NCBI RefSeq assembly: GCF_000416985.1 | Contig: NZ_ATDL01000022.1 | Span: forward strand, 372,001 to 436,000 | Source: Sphingobacterium paucimobilis HER1398 | GTDB taxonomy: Bacteria; Bacteroidota; Bacteroidia; Sphingobacteriales; Sphingobacteriaceae | Direction: 5' to 3' | DNA: 64,000 bases | Shown here: piece after piece, positions 17,592 through 26,503 of the stretch | Layout: each line of letters opens with the position of its first letter | How positions within the stretch are numbered: the first letter of the stretch is position 1 | Translations under genes and position numbers: made by a program | The notes under the pieces: model-generated | The model's input: the letters and a program-made list of their open reading frames with translations, nothing else | What the model was told of the DNA's origin: nothing | Database searches by the model: none

Positions 17592-18628
17592 TACACAATC
17601 TTAATCCGTACTTCAAAAAACGCATCCGACTCCTCGATTTCTACCCCCTGCACAAACAGATATTTATAGCGTTCAATCAAGTTACGCAATCCGCTGCCGT
17701 TTGAATCCTCCTTTTGATATTTTATATTTTTATTATTACGAACCGATATCCATCCGTCACGCTCCTCCACATCAATCCGAACCGGATCCGCCACTGTAAA
17801 AGCGTTATGCTTCAAAACATTATCAACCAGTGGTTGGATAGAGAAAATAGGAAGCTGTTTCATTCGTATATCTGCCGAAATATTTACCTGATAATGCAAA
17901 GCCTCACCAAAACGGATCTTCTGCATGGTAAGATAGTCCTCACAAAGTTTAATTTCCTGATCTATACTAGCCAACTCACCGTTCTTCACAGAAGCAATAG
18001 TAATGCGTAAAAAATCAGAAAGTTGAACCAAATAACTCTGAGCCATATCGGGATCCTTGCGTATCAATGTCTTTAAAGTAGCTAAGGCATTAAACAAAAA
18101 ATGAGGTTGAATCTGTTGACGCATCATCAAATTAATAGCCTCCTCACGAGCACGTTCCAACCGAGAGCGTTCCAATTTATGATGTACCTTAGCATGTTCT
18201 GACATCAGAAAGTAAAGCCATAGCAGTACAACGACATTTAGTAAACTCCCCTGAACACTGATAAATGTAAAATTACGTACAGGATTCTGAATCAAAAAAC
18301 TATGTAACCGATAGTCCAGAACTCCAAAAAAACGCTCGATATAATGAAAACCCCAAACGATTAAAATAGTACTCACAAAACTAACAATCTTGACGTACAA
18401 CGGAGATTTGACAGGGTCCTCCACCCGAAAATAAACGTGAATACAGATATTATTGAAGGCGACAATCAGGATAACCACAAACGTAATACAAATCTGTACA
18501 ACGCTGCGCGTACTCATAAACCCTCCTGTGAAAGAAGCCAATGCAATAAGTAATGTTGCTGTAAGCGCAAAGACAAAACTTTGTTTAATCCATAGTCCAA
18601 AAGGATAATCTATATGGCTACATCTCAT
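17591..18628 (-). CDS. LytS/YehU-type sensor histidine kinase
   Basis: A 345-residue membrane kinase. Four N-terminal TM helices (about 12-36, 43-68, 79-97 and 120-143) are followed by a coiled coil and the His_kinase motif RQQIQPHFLFNAL with phospho-acceptor H176, then an ATPase domain with N-box VDNVLKHNAF and a G-box-like SNGSGLRNLIERY. There is no periplasmic sensor domain, so the signal is probably sensed in the membrane. It is the partner of the downstream LytTR regulator. Its start is divergent from the candidate sRNA copy B. Confidence 0.92.
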   Translation of the reverse strand: MRCSHIDYPFGLWIKQSFVFALTATLLIALASFTGGFMSTRSVVQICITFVVILIVAFNNICIHVYFRVEDPVKSPLYVKIVSFVSTILIVWGFHYIERFFGVLDYRLHSFLIQNPVRNFTFISVQGSLLNVVVLLWLYFLMSEHAKVHHKLERSRLERAREEAINLMMRQQIQPHFLFNALATLKTLIRKDPDMAQSYLVQLSDFLRITIASVKNGELASIDQEIKLCEDYLTMQKIRFGEALHYQVNISADIRMKQLPIFSIQPLVDNVLKHNAFTVADPVRIDVEERDGWISVRNNKNIKYQKEDSNGSGLRNLIERYKYLFVQGVEIEESDAFFEVRIKIV

Positions 18629-18774
18629 TGTCAGTGTATTAAACTACTCATAATTTTCCTCTATGTTAAAATCGAAAACGACCAAAGTGTGGTAAAATTG
18701 TAAAAAAAAACATTATTGCAATAAAAAATTGTCTTTTAACACAATAAAACCAATCGATTAGCGTTTTACTTGTA

Positions 18775-18840
18775 ATTCATAATTTAGGTTAAAAATGGTT
18801 AGTTAGAAACGCCTGTTGCTCCCAGCTTCCGGCGTTTTTT
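18775..18840 (+). ncRNA. candidate small RNA, copy B
   Basis: Second copy of the element at 6579. About 60 of 69 aligned columns are identical, including AUUCAUAAUUUAGGUUAA, GGUUAGUUA, ACGCCUGU and GCUCCC. The terminator stem keeps 6 bp (AACGCC/GGCGUU) plus an inner GC clamp, while the middle of the stem has diverged. A TTTACTTG string at 18765-18772 occupies the -7 position. It is transcribed away from the kinase gene and converges on metA. Confidence 0.6.
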
Positions 18841-18914
18841 ATACCATTCCTTTACCTACAATCACTCAGGAAAACCATCACAATAGCAATTGCTATGATT
18901 TAATTGGATAACAA

Positions 18915-19862
18915 TTAAGAATTTTGATCCCTAAGACTTCCCAGATTCGGAACATTTTTTAAATCAAAAGGAGTTTCCTGATATACAAAATAATTGAGCC
19001 AATTATTAAATAACAAATTCGCATGACTAACCCACCTAACCTTCGGAGGTAAAGCAGGATTATCATCTGTATAATAATTACATGGCACATCGATCTCTAA
19101 GCCTTTCTCTACATCCCGTACATATTCCTGATGTAGTGTATAAGGCGCATACTCTGAATGTCCCGTCAGGTAGAATTCACGCCCTCCTCTCGAACTCGCT
19201 ATCGCAATCCCCGCTCCTTCCGACTCCGAAAGAATATCTACTTCTCCACTCTTTAACAAATCCTCTTTTGAAACGGTAGTATGCCTGCTATGAGGGATAA
19301 AGAATTCATCATCAAACCCTCTAAAAAGAGGATTTGTCTTATCTAAAGCAGTATGTTGAAAAACACCAAAAAGCTTCTTATCCAAAGGTTGCTTTTCTAC
19401 ATCATAAAAATGATACAATGCAGCTTGAGAGGCCCAACAGATATATAACGTAGAGGTTACATGCGTACGCGCCCAATCGAAAATCCGAGTTACTTCTTCC
19501 CAATAAGTTACCTCCTCAAAAGGGAGCATCTCTACAGGGGCTCCAGTAATGATCATCCCGTCATAAAAATCATCGGCAATATCAGAAAATCCTTTGTAAA
19601 ACATTTCCAAATGCTCTGCAGGAGTATTCTTAGATGTATGCGATTCCAGGTTTAAGAATTCCACCTCAATCTGTAAAGGATTATTAGACAATAAGCGGAC
19701 GAAATCTGTCTCTGCAGAAATCTTCAACGGCATAAGATTCAGAATAACAAGTCGCAGGGGACGAATATCCTGTTCACTGGCACGCAGATCACTCATTACA
19801 AATATACTTTCGTTTTTTAACAGCTCTATCGCTGGTAAACTGTCTGGTATCTTAACTGGCAT
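18915..19862 (-). CDS. metA: homoserine O-acetyltransferase, MetA family
   Basis: A 315-residue MetA-fold enzyme activating homoserine for methionine synthesis. The catalytic residues align exactly with the family: C142 (YICWASQ), H235 and E237 (GHSEYAP). Residue 111 is glutamate (GAPVEMLPFEEV). In MetA enzymes Glu111 selects acetyl-CoA whereas Gly111 selects succinyl-CoA, so despite the common name 'succinyltransferase' the product should be O-acetylhomoserine. It is a single gene with its own -7 box. The predicted leader of about 38 nt is too short for a SAM riboswitch. Confidence 0.93.
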   Translation of the reverse strand: MPVKIPDSLPAIELLKNESIFVMSDLRASEQDIRPLRLVILNLMPLKISAETDFVRLLSNNPLQIEVEFLNLESHTSKNTPAEHLEMFYKGFSDIADDFYDGMIITGAPVEMLPFEEVTYWEEVTRIFDWARTHVTSTLYICWASQAALYHFYDVEKQPLDKKLFGVFQHTALDKTNPLFRGFDDEFFIPHSRHTTVSKEDLLKSGEVDILSESEGAGIAIASSRGGREFYLTGHSEYAPYTLHQEYVRDVEKGLEIDVPCNYYTDDNPALPPKVRWVSHANLLFNNWLNYFVYQETPFDLKNVPNLGSLRDQNS

Positions 19863-19905
19863 ACGATATACACTTATTTCACCTTATAATAAACCGTAAA
19901 AGTAC

Positions 19906-19913
19906 CAAAAATA
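19906..19913 (-). promoter_or_regulatory. -7 box of metA
   Basis: Minus-strand TATTTTTG, 43 nt upstream of the metA ATG. No -33 TTG at the usual distance. Confidence 0.45.
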
Positions 19914-20061
19914 AGCAGGAATAAAAAAATGGGAACCAGCTTTCTACAACAAAGAGTCTCCGTAAGGCACAAATGTAAAGACCTCGTTATCTTCTTGTGA
20001 AAAGGTTAAAACTGTTGTAAATTGCATCCTATAACCTATTATATAAATAAAGCAACAAAAC

Positions 20062-20586
20062 ATGTATAAAAAAACAATCACCAAGACATTAGCCATCTTA
20101 TCACTATGCTTGGCTTTTACCATCAGCCAGGCACAAGAAAGCAATAATGGCAAAAAATTGTGGGCAAAATCTATCTTAAATGAGAAGGCACCTGAACTAC
20201 AGGTCGAACAATGGCTTTCCGATGCTCCAAACACCAAAGGAAAATTTGTGCTTGTTGACTTTTGGGCAACCTGGTGTGGTCCATGCCGAAGAGTGATTCC
20301 AGAACTAAACGAATGGCAGGAAAAATATAAAGATCAATTGGTAATTGTAGGAATATCCGACGAGACTGCAGACAAAGTGCAAAATGCCAAAGACATTAAA
20401 ATTGACTATTACAATGCGATAGATACGCAGGCAAGACTAAAAAAAGAGCTTGAAGTAAAAGGAATACCACACTGTATACTGTTGGACCCTCAGGGAATCG
20501 TGCGCTGGGAAGGATTCCCAACACTCGCTGATCACGAACTTACAGCTGATGTTCTTGAAACAATCATTAAAAAATATAGCAAATAA
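20062..20586 (+). CDS. periplasmic thioredoxin-like (TlpA/ResA) protein
   Basis: A 174-residue exported thioredoxin-fold protein. Signal peptide at 1-24 (ending ISQAQ), then the DFWATWCGPCRRVIP active site with C72 and C75 and the cis-proline segment KGIPHCILLDP. It probably acts as a thiol-disulfide oxidoreductase in the periplasm. CGPC rather than CPPC or CEPC suggests a general reductant. It is a single gene followed by a strong terminator. Confidence 0.88.
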   Translation: MYKKTITKTLAILSLCLAFTISQAQESNNGKKLWAKSILNEKAPELQVEQWLSDAPNTKGKFVLVDFWATWCGPCRRVIPELNEWQEKYKDQLVIVGISDETADKVQNAKDIKIDYYNAIDTQARLKKELEVKGIPHCILLDPQGIVRWEGFPTLADHELTADVLETIIKKYSK

Positions 20587-20593
20587 ATAATAA

Positions 20594-20623
20594 AAAAGGG
20601 ACTTTAATATTAAAGTCCCTTTT
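20594..20623. terminator. bidirectional terminator
   Basis: 30-bp perfect palindrome with core GGGACTTTAAT / ATTAAAGTCCC flanked by A4/T4, between the convergent thioredoxin-like and dehydrogenase genes. Confidence 0.85.
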
Positions 20624-20631
20624 CTTTTTGA

Positions 20632-21858
20632 CTAAATCAATTGCCGTAAAGCAATCTCATAAGCCTTCGAAGATAGCTGTCTGCGCTCTTTCGAAACATC
20701 GTAAATCGCTTTCAATGCTTGTTGTATCACTTTTGAAACATCAGAAAACAAAGCGTCGTCACTGATTTCAATATTTGGCTGCATCAAATAAGCAAATACA
20801 CGAGCCATACCGCAATTAGCCACAAAATCCGGAATAACAGACACCTGTTGATCGGCATACTCCATCACAGGACCATAGAAGATTTCTTTATCCGCAAAAG
20901 GCACATTTGCGCCACTAGCGATTAGCTCTAAGCCGTTATCCACCAATTGCTGAACATGAGATTTAGACACTAGACGAGATGCCGCAGCAGGGATAAAGAT
21001 TTCCGCTCCGATCCCCCAAACTTCTTCCTGCAATTTATCCGATGGAATCATATCGGGAGATACCAGCTCATTGCCATTACGATTAAGGAACAAATCTGTT
21101 ATCGCCTTTTCATCAAATCCGTCCGTATTAATCAGGCCGCCCATGCGATCTATAATACCGACGACACGAACCCCCATCTTAGATAGATAAAACGCGGCTG
21201 CCGCAGCAACATTCCCCCAGCCCTGGATAATAGCTCTCTTTCCTTGGCATCCTGATTCATAGAGATCATAAAAATGACGAACAGATTCCGCTACACCAAA
21301 ACCCGTAATCATATCTGCAACTTTATACTTGCGCTTTAGATCTGGCGTATAAAAAGCATCCTCCAACACTTTAGAGACACCATACCGCAACTGTCCGATC
21401 TGACGGATACGTTCACTCTCACGGACATTAAAATGTCCATTCAACACCCCCTCTTGAGGATGCCAGAGACCATACTCCTCCGTCATCGGGATTACATCGT
21501 GGATTTCATCAATATTGAGGTCTCCACCTGTTCCGTAATAGTTTTTCAACAAAGGCGTCACCGCTTTAAACCAACGAGCCAAAACGTCCTTTTTCCGAGG
21601 ATCTTTTGGATCAAAATTAATCCCGGATTTGGCACCCCCTATTGCTGGTCCAGATACCGTAAATTTCACCTCCATTGTTTTGGCAAGCGACTCTACTTCA
21701 TTCCTATCCAACCCCGCACGCATCCGCGTACCACCACCAGCTGCTCCTCCACGTAAAGAATTAATAACAACCCATCCTTCAGCCTCCGTCTCACTATCCT
21801 TCCATTCAAATACAATCTCCGGTCTTTTGTGTTCAAAATCCCTAAGTAATTCCTTCAT
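20632..21858 (-). CDS. Glu/Leu/Phe/Val-type amino acid dehydrogenase
   Basis: A 408-residue NAD(P)-dependent dehydrogenase. The family signature PAIGGAKSGI is at 71-80 with catalytic lysine K77, a GTGGDLNIDEI loop follows, and a Rossmann motif QGWGNVAAAAAFYL lies in the second half. The position as third gene after homogentisate dioxygenase and HPPD (33 bp behind the latter) suggests that it feeds tyrosine or phenylalanine catabolism, for example by oxidative deamination or glutamate recycling. Substrate specificity cannot be read directly. Confidence 0.85.
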   Translation of the reverse strand: MKELLRDFEHKRPEIVFEWKDSETEAEGWVVINSLRGGAAGGGTRMRAGLDRNEVESLAKTMEVKFTVSGPAIGGAKSGINFDPKDPRKKDVLARWFKAVTPLLKNYYGTGGDLNIDEIHDVIPMTEEYGLWHPQEGVLNGHFNVRESERIRQIGQLRYGVSKVLEDAFYTPDLKRKYKVADMITGFGVAESVRHFYDLYESGCQGKRAIIQGWGNVAAAAAFYLSKMGVRVVGIIDRMGGLINTDGFDEKAITDLFLNRNGNELVSPDMIPSDKLQEEVWGIGAEIFIPAAASRLVSKSHVQQLVDNGLELIASGANVPFADKEIFYGPVMEYADQQVSVIPDFVANCGMARVFAYLMQPNIEISDDALFSDVSKVIQQALKAIYDVSKERRQLSSKAYEIALRQLI

Positions 21859-21891
21859 ATTATTTTAAAATCCTAAAATAGACACCTTATC

Positions 21892-23019
21892 TTATAAATT
21901 ACCTCTTCTCTCCTGTTCGCGTTCTATAGCCTCAAACAACGCTTTAAAGTTTCCTGCACCAAAACTCTGCGCACCTTTTCGTTGGATGATTTCAAAAAAT
22001 AAGGTAGGACGATCCTGAACCGGTTTTGTAAAAATCTGAAGAAGATACCCTTCCTCATCCCGATCTACCAAAATCCCCAAATCTTGGATGATTTTAATTT
22101 CTTCGTCAATTACCCCCACACGGTCCGGCAACATATCGTAATAAGCCTCAGGAGGAGCACCTAAAAACTCAACACCACGAGCCTTTAAAGCTTTGACCGT
22201 AGAAACAATGTCATTAGTAGCTAAGGCAGCATGTTGTACGCCCTCGCCTTCGTAAAACTCCAGATATTCTTCAATTTGAGACTTTTTCTTTCCTTCTGCA
22301 GGTTCATTGATCGGAAATTTCACATAACCATTACCATTACTCATCACCTTACTCATCAAAGCCGAGTACTCCGTGTTGATCTGTTTGTCATCAAACGAAA
22401 GGATATTTACAAATCCCATCACATTTTGATACCACTCAACAGTCTCATTCATTTTATTCCAATCGACGTTGCCCACACAGTGGTCTACATACAAAAGACC
22501 AGTCTCTTCAGGATTATAGTCGCTAACCCAAGCCTCGTATCCAGGTAAAAATGCACCTTTATAGTTTTTACGTTCTACAAACATATGCACTGTCTCTCCA
22601 TAGGTATAGATACCTGCTGTCCAGACTTCACCATGCTCATCCTGTGTACATAATGGTTCCTGGTATACGCGAGCTCCACGCTTAGTGGTTTCTTCAAAAG
22701 ATTTTCGTGCATCATCAACCCATAAAGCCAATATCTTGACCCCGTCACCATGTTTTTTGACATGCTCCGAAATAGAATGATCCGAGCGCAGAGCAGATGT
22801 CAATACCAACCTGATTTTATTCTGCTTCAATACATAAGATGCACGATCCCGCACTCCAGTCTCTGGACCAGCGTAAGCTTCCGACTGAAAACCAAAAGCG
22901 GTCTTGTAATAATGCGCAGCTTGTTTCGCATTCCCCACATAAAACTCAATGTAATCCGTACCATTAATAGGAAGAAAATCTTGTGCTGTTGCAATTTTCT
23001 CCGCAAAAGTTTGTGCCAT
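21892..23019 (-). CDS. hppD: 4-hydroxyphenylpyruvate dioxygenase
   Basis: A 375-residue Fe(II) dioxygenase that converts 4-hydroxyphenylpyruvate to homogentisate in tyrosine breakdown. Two VOC half-domains are present (about 20-150 and 175-345). The iron ligands are visible as H180 (YVDHCVGNVD), H263 (VQHAALATND) and E343 (FFEIIQRKG). The C-terminal gating helix FGAGNFKALFEAIEREQ is conserved. It is the middle gene of the HmgA-HPPD-dehydrogenase operon, 30 bp behind hmgA. Confidence 0.95.
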   Translation of the reverse strand: MAQTFAEKIATAQDFLPINGTDYIEFYVGNAKQAAHYYKTAFGFQSEAYAGPETGVRDRASYVLKQNKIRLVLTSALRSDHSISEHVKKHGDGVKILALWVDDARKSFEETTKRGARVYQEPLCTQDEHGEVWTAGIYTYGETVHMFVERKNYKGAFLPGYEAWVSDYNPEETGLLYVDHCVGNVDWNKMNETVEWYQNVMGFVNILSFDDKQINTEYSALMSKVMSNGNGYVKFPINEPAEGKKKSQIEEYLEFYEGEGVQHAALATNDIVSTVKALKARGVEFLGAPPEAYYDMLPDRVGVIDEEIKIIQDLGILVDRDEEGYLLQIFTKPVQDRPTLFFEIIQRKGAQSFGAGNFKALFEAIEREQERRGNL

Positions 23020-23049
23020 GATAATATATTATTGTTTATTAATTAGTTA

Positions 23050-24207
23050 CTAATTCATCCATGATTTGTAATAATCAGGGTCTTCCAGTGCTAACGCATC
23101 CTCTGTCAACATCAACGGCCTAAAAGGATCAATCATTACTGCCAATTCATCTGTCCGCGTTTGTCCGATACTTTTTTCAACAGTACCTGGATGCGGTCCA
23201 TGTGGTATCCCTCCGGGATGCAACGTAATCTGCCCTTTCTCCACCGATTTACGGCTCATAAAATCACCATCCACGTAGTACAAAAGTTCATCCGAATCGA
23301 CATTACTATGGTTGTAAGGAGCTGGAACTGCTAATGGGTGATAATCATATAAGCGAGGGCAAAAACTACACAATACAAAAGCATCGGTTTCGAAAGTCTG
23401 ATGCACTGGAGGAGGTTGGTGCAACATACCTGTAATAGGCATAAAGTCATGAATAGAAAATGCCCAAGGATAGTGATAGCCATCCCATCCAACAAAATCA
23501 AATGGATGACTGCCATACACATACGGATAGATCAATCCCTCTTTTTTGATCTTGACCTCAAAATCACCTACTTCATCAAAAGTCTCCAGGTTTTCAGGAA
23601 TGCGGATATCACGTTCATAAAATGGAGCGTGCTCCATCAATTGTCCAAATTCATTGCGGTAACGCTTTGGCGTGCGGACTGGAGAAAAAGACTCTACGAT
23701 CAACAAACGATTTGCCGTATCCTCAAAGTGCAACTGGTAAATTGTACCCCTCGGGATCACCAGATAGTCCCCGTAAGAAAATGTGATCTGTCCATATCCG
23801 GTTTTTAAAACACCTCGTCCCTCATGGATAAAGATGATTTCATCCGCCTGACTATTCTTATAAAAATAGTCTGTCATCGAATGTCGGGGAGCAGCTAAGG
23901 AGATGTGAAGATCCTGATTCACCAATACGGGCTTACGACTTTCCAAATAATCATCGGCAGGGGCCAATGAAAATCCTTTCAGACTGGTATGCTTCAGATG
24001 CTTCTCTCGTGCAATTTTTGGAGAAACATCATAAGGTTCTCTTATTTGTCGCACCAAAGTTGGCGGATGACAGTGATATACAAGAGAGTAAACACTAGAA
24101 AAACCATGTGTTGAAACCAATTCTTCGGCGTATAAATCGCCATTTTCTTTTTTAAATACGGTATGTCGCTTGTTGGGGACCTTCCCAAGCTTATGATAAA
24201 ATGCCAT
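23050..24207 (-). CDS. hmgA: homogentisate 1,2-dioxygenase
   Basis: A 385-residue cupin-fold ring-cleaving dioxygenase that opens homogentisate to maleylacetoacetate. The C-terminal cupin holds the probable metal ligands H300 and E307 (YNHSNVDSDELLYYVDGDF) and H336 in the LHPGGIPHGPHP loop. It is shorter than the 430-445-residue human and Pseudomonas enzymes, in line with the compact Bacteroidetes form. It is the first gene of the tyrosine operon and divergent from the FAH gene across a 312-bp region. Confidence 0.93.
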   Translation of the reverse strand: MAFYHKLGKVPNKRHTVFKKENGDLYAEELVSTHGFSSVYSLVYHCHPPTLVRQIREPYDVSPKIAREKHLKHTSLKGFSLAPADDYLESRKPVLVNQDLHISLAAPRHSMTDYFYKNSQADEIIFIHEGRGVLKTGYGQITFSYGDYLVIPRGTIYQLHFEDTANRLLIVESFSPVRTPKRYRNEFGQLMEHAPFYERDIRIPENLETFDEVGDFEVKIKKEGLIYPYVYGSHPFDFVGWDGYHYPWAFSIHDFMPITGMLHQPPPVHQTFETDAFVLCSFCPRLYDYHPLAVPAPYNHSNVDSDELLYYVDGDFMSRKSVEKGQITLHPGGIPHGPHPGTVEKSIGQTRTDELAVMIDPFRPLMLTEDALALEDPDYYKSWMN

Positions 24208-24519
24208 AATCCTCTGGTTTAAAACAGTTAAAAAACAAAAAATGAAATACTCGATAAGCCTAGTTACGAGTTAAGTGAAATAAGGGGCTTAATACTGTGC
24301 AAACACAATCTCTGCTAGCATCGCTTTAATAAAAGCAATCAATCCTAAGGATAACTTTGGGGTATATACACAAAGATTGTACATAGCAGGGTTTATAATA
24401 TGGTATAAAGATAAAAATATTTTCCAATATAATCCGACGAAAAAATTTTAATATTTATAATCATATGTATATTTGCACCGTAAATCTATAATTGAACCCT
24501 TTTTAATGCCGCTCTTTTT
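24208..24519. other. divergent promoter region, tyrosine catabolism
   Basis: No gene. It holds a clear plus-strand -7 box (24468-24475) for the FAH gene and, on the minus strand, only a near match AATCTTTG around 24370 for hmgA. An interrupted inverted repeat ACTCGaTAA / TTACGAGT (24249-24271) close to hmgA could be an operator. Confidence 0.4.
24468..24475 (+). promoter_or_regulatory. -7 box of FAH gene
   Basis: TATATTTG, 44 nt upstream of the ATG at 24520. Confidence 0.5.
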
Positions 24520-25494
24520 ATGAGAATTGTAACCTGTCTTCATGACAACGCCGAACATCTCGCTATTTTAATAGATACAACAGTTTACCGTTGCGCTGAA
24601 ATCAGCGATCAACTTCCCACCTCTATGCAGGAATTCTTAAATGGAGGCCATCCAAACATACTTACCTTGCAGCAGGCAGAAAAGAAAATTAAAAATGGCT
24701 CCATCAATATAAAAGGGACAAACATAACAGAAGCTCAATTAATCGCACCTGTACCCCACCCGACTTCCTGTAGAGATGCCTATGCTTTTAGACAGCATGT
24801 AGCCACCTCAAGACGTAATCGGGGCTTAGACATGATTCCGGAGTTCGATCAATTTCCCGTATTCTATTTCACAAACCATAACGCTATTTATGGCCCTGGA
24901 GATATCCCCTGTATGCCTCTCCATATGCAACAATTGGACTTCGAATTGGAAGTAGCAATAGTCATTAATAAAAGAGGAAAAAATATTAAAGCAGCGGAGG
25001 CTGACGACTATATAGCAGGCTATATGATCATGAACGACATCAGTGCCCGTAAGCTACAGATGGAAGAAATGAAACTAAATTTAGGTCCAGCAAAAGGGAA
25101 AGACTTCGCGACCGTAATAGGTCCTTATTTGGTCACAAAAGACGAATTATTACCCTATAAAACACCTCACTACAAAGGTCATACGGGTGACTCTTACAAT
25201 CTAGAAATGACATGTAAAGTAAACGGAAAGCAGTTTTCTCTAGGCAATTTTGCAGATATGGACTGGACCTTTGCAGAAATCATAGAGCGTGCATCCTATG
25301 GTGTAGAACTTTTTCCAGGCGATGTAATAGGATCCGGAACCGTAGGAACTGGTTGCTTTCTCGAGCTCAATGGCACCGCACGCCTAGAAAACCCAAACCA
25401 TACAGACCAATGGCTACAGAATGGCGATACGGTTACGCTTGAAGTAACAGGGCTTGGCCTATTGGAAAACAAAATAGTATTAACAAACGAATAA
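24520..25494 (+). CDS. fumarylacetoacetate hydrolase family protein
   Basis: A 324-residue FAH-fold hydrolase. The metal-binding acidic residues E142 and E144 (LDFELEVAIVI) and D173 (MNDISARKLQ) are present, preceded by the RDAYAFRQHV motif (85-94) typical of fumarylacetoacetases. With HPPD and HmgA encoded divergently next to it, the natural role is cleavage of fumarylacetoacetate to fumarate and acetoacetate, the last step of tyrosine breakdown. No maleylacetoacetate isomerase is seen in the window. Confidence 0.88.
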   Translation: MRIVTCLHDNAEHLAILIDTTVYRCAEISDQLPTSMQEFLNGGHPNILTLQQAEKKIKNGSINIKGTNITEAQLIAPVPHPTSCRDAYAFRQHVATSRRNRGLDMIPEFDQFPVFYFTNHNAIYGPGDIPCMPLHMQQLDFELEVAIVINKRGKNIKAAEADDYIAGYMIMNDISARKLQMEEMKLNLGPAKGKDFATVIGPYLVTKDELLPYKTPHYKGHTGDSYNLEMTCKVNGKQFSLGNFADMDWTFAEIIERASYGVELFPGDVIGSGTVGTGCFLELNGTARLENPNHTDQWLQNGDTVTLEVTGLGLLENKIVLTNE

Positions 25495-25515
25495 CGACCC
25501 TTATAAGTAGCGAAA

Positions 25516-26373
25516 ATGAGTAATATAATAAGCTTCGACCCGAAAAAAGATCAGGCAATATTCGACAATCTGATCAAATATGCAATTGCACCTAGGCCTA
25601 TATGTTTCGCCAGTACCATATCAAAAAATGGACAGGTCAACCTTAGCCCCTTCAGCTATTTCAATCTCATGTCGCACCAACCTCCCGTATGCGTATTCTC
25701 TCCATTGAGGCGTATGCGAGATGGCTCCACCAAACACACGCTCGAGAATATCTTGGAAGTAGACGAAGTCGTCATCAACATCGTAAACTATGATCTAGTA
25801 CAACAACAATCTTTAGCAAGTACCGAATATGCCGAAGGAGTCGACGAGTTCAAAAAAGCAGGCCTCACTCCACTCCCTTCCAGTTATATAAAACCACCTC
25901 GCGTAGCCGAGTCCCCAATTCAACTCGAATGCAAGGTGCAACGCGTCATACCGCTGAGTGATCTTCCTGGCGCTGGAAATCTTGTCATTGCTGAAGTATT
26001 GGCCATGCATGTGCAGGCTCATCTGTTGGACGACAAAAATAATGTCAAACAACATGAACTGGACCTAGTAGCTAGACTTGGAGGCGATTGGTACTGTCGG
26101 GTGACACAGGACAACCTATTTATCGTCCCCAAACCACTTCGTAATTTAGGTATTGGGGTAGACAACCTACCCGAAGCCATCCGTCTATCTAAAGTACTGA
26201 CCGGAAATCATCTAGGCTTACTGGCCAATGTAGAAATCATCCCGTCCCTAGACAATACAGTAGACGTAAATATCGATTACAGTGATTCAACGCACATACA
26301 TAGCTTTGCCGCGCAATTGCTAGATCAAGGAAAATTACAAGAAGCCTGGCAAGTGCTATTACGAAGTATATAG
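25516..26373 (+). CDS. flavin reductase-like (FMN-binding split barrel) protein
   Basis: A 285-residue protein whose first 200 residues match the flavin-reductase-like split barrel (IAPRPICFASTISKNGQVNLSPFSYFNLMSHQPPV near 25-60, VINIVNYDLV near 95). In this family FMN is bound non-covalently. The extra C-terminal 80 residues are not recognised. It follows the FAH gene by 21 bp, so it belongs to the tyrosine locus. It may have a redox role there, but the reaction is unknown. Confidence 0.8.
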   Translation: MSNIISFDPKKDQAIFDNLIKYAIAPRPICFASTISKNGQVNLSPFSYFNLMSHQPPVCVFSPLRRMRDGSTKHTLENILEVDEVVINIVNYDLVQQQSLASTEYAEGVDEFKKAGLTPLPSSYIKPPRVAESPIQLECKVQRVIPLSDLPGAGNLVIAEVLAMHVQAHLLDDKNNVKQHELDLVARLGGDWYCRVTQDNLFIVPKPLRNLGIGVDNLPEAIRLSKVLTGNHLGLLANVEIIPSLDNTVDVNIDYSDSTHIHSFAAQLLDQGKLQEAWQVLLRSI

Positions 26374-26409
26374 GGATGTTTAAAAAGTTAGCCTGTTGAC
26401 TTTCTAAAA

Positions 26410-26469
26410 ACGAGCGCTCAATTCAACAAGAATGAGCGCTCGTGTTATGTAAATGGAGCGCTCATTTTT
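26410..26469. terminator. three-arm bidirectional terminator
   Basis: The palindrome GAGCGCTC occurs three times at an exact 22-bp period (26412, 26434, 26456). Arms 2 and 3 (TGAGCGCTC/GAGCGCTCA) are followed by T6 on the plus strand. Arms 1 and 2 (11-bp ACGAGCGCTCA/TGAGCGCTCGT) are followed by a T-run on the minus strand. The middle arm can thus serve convergent transcripts from both sides. Confidence 0.75.
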
Positions 26470-26503
26470 TAAAAAAGGAGCGACCGCCAATGTGCACCTT
26501 TAG

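Noticed and set aside
19863..19900. SAM riboswitch upstream of metA
   Set aside because: A leader of about 38 nt cannot hold any known SAM riboswitch class.
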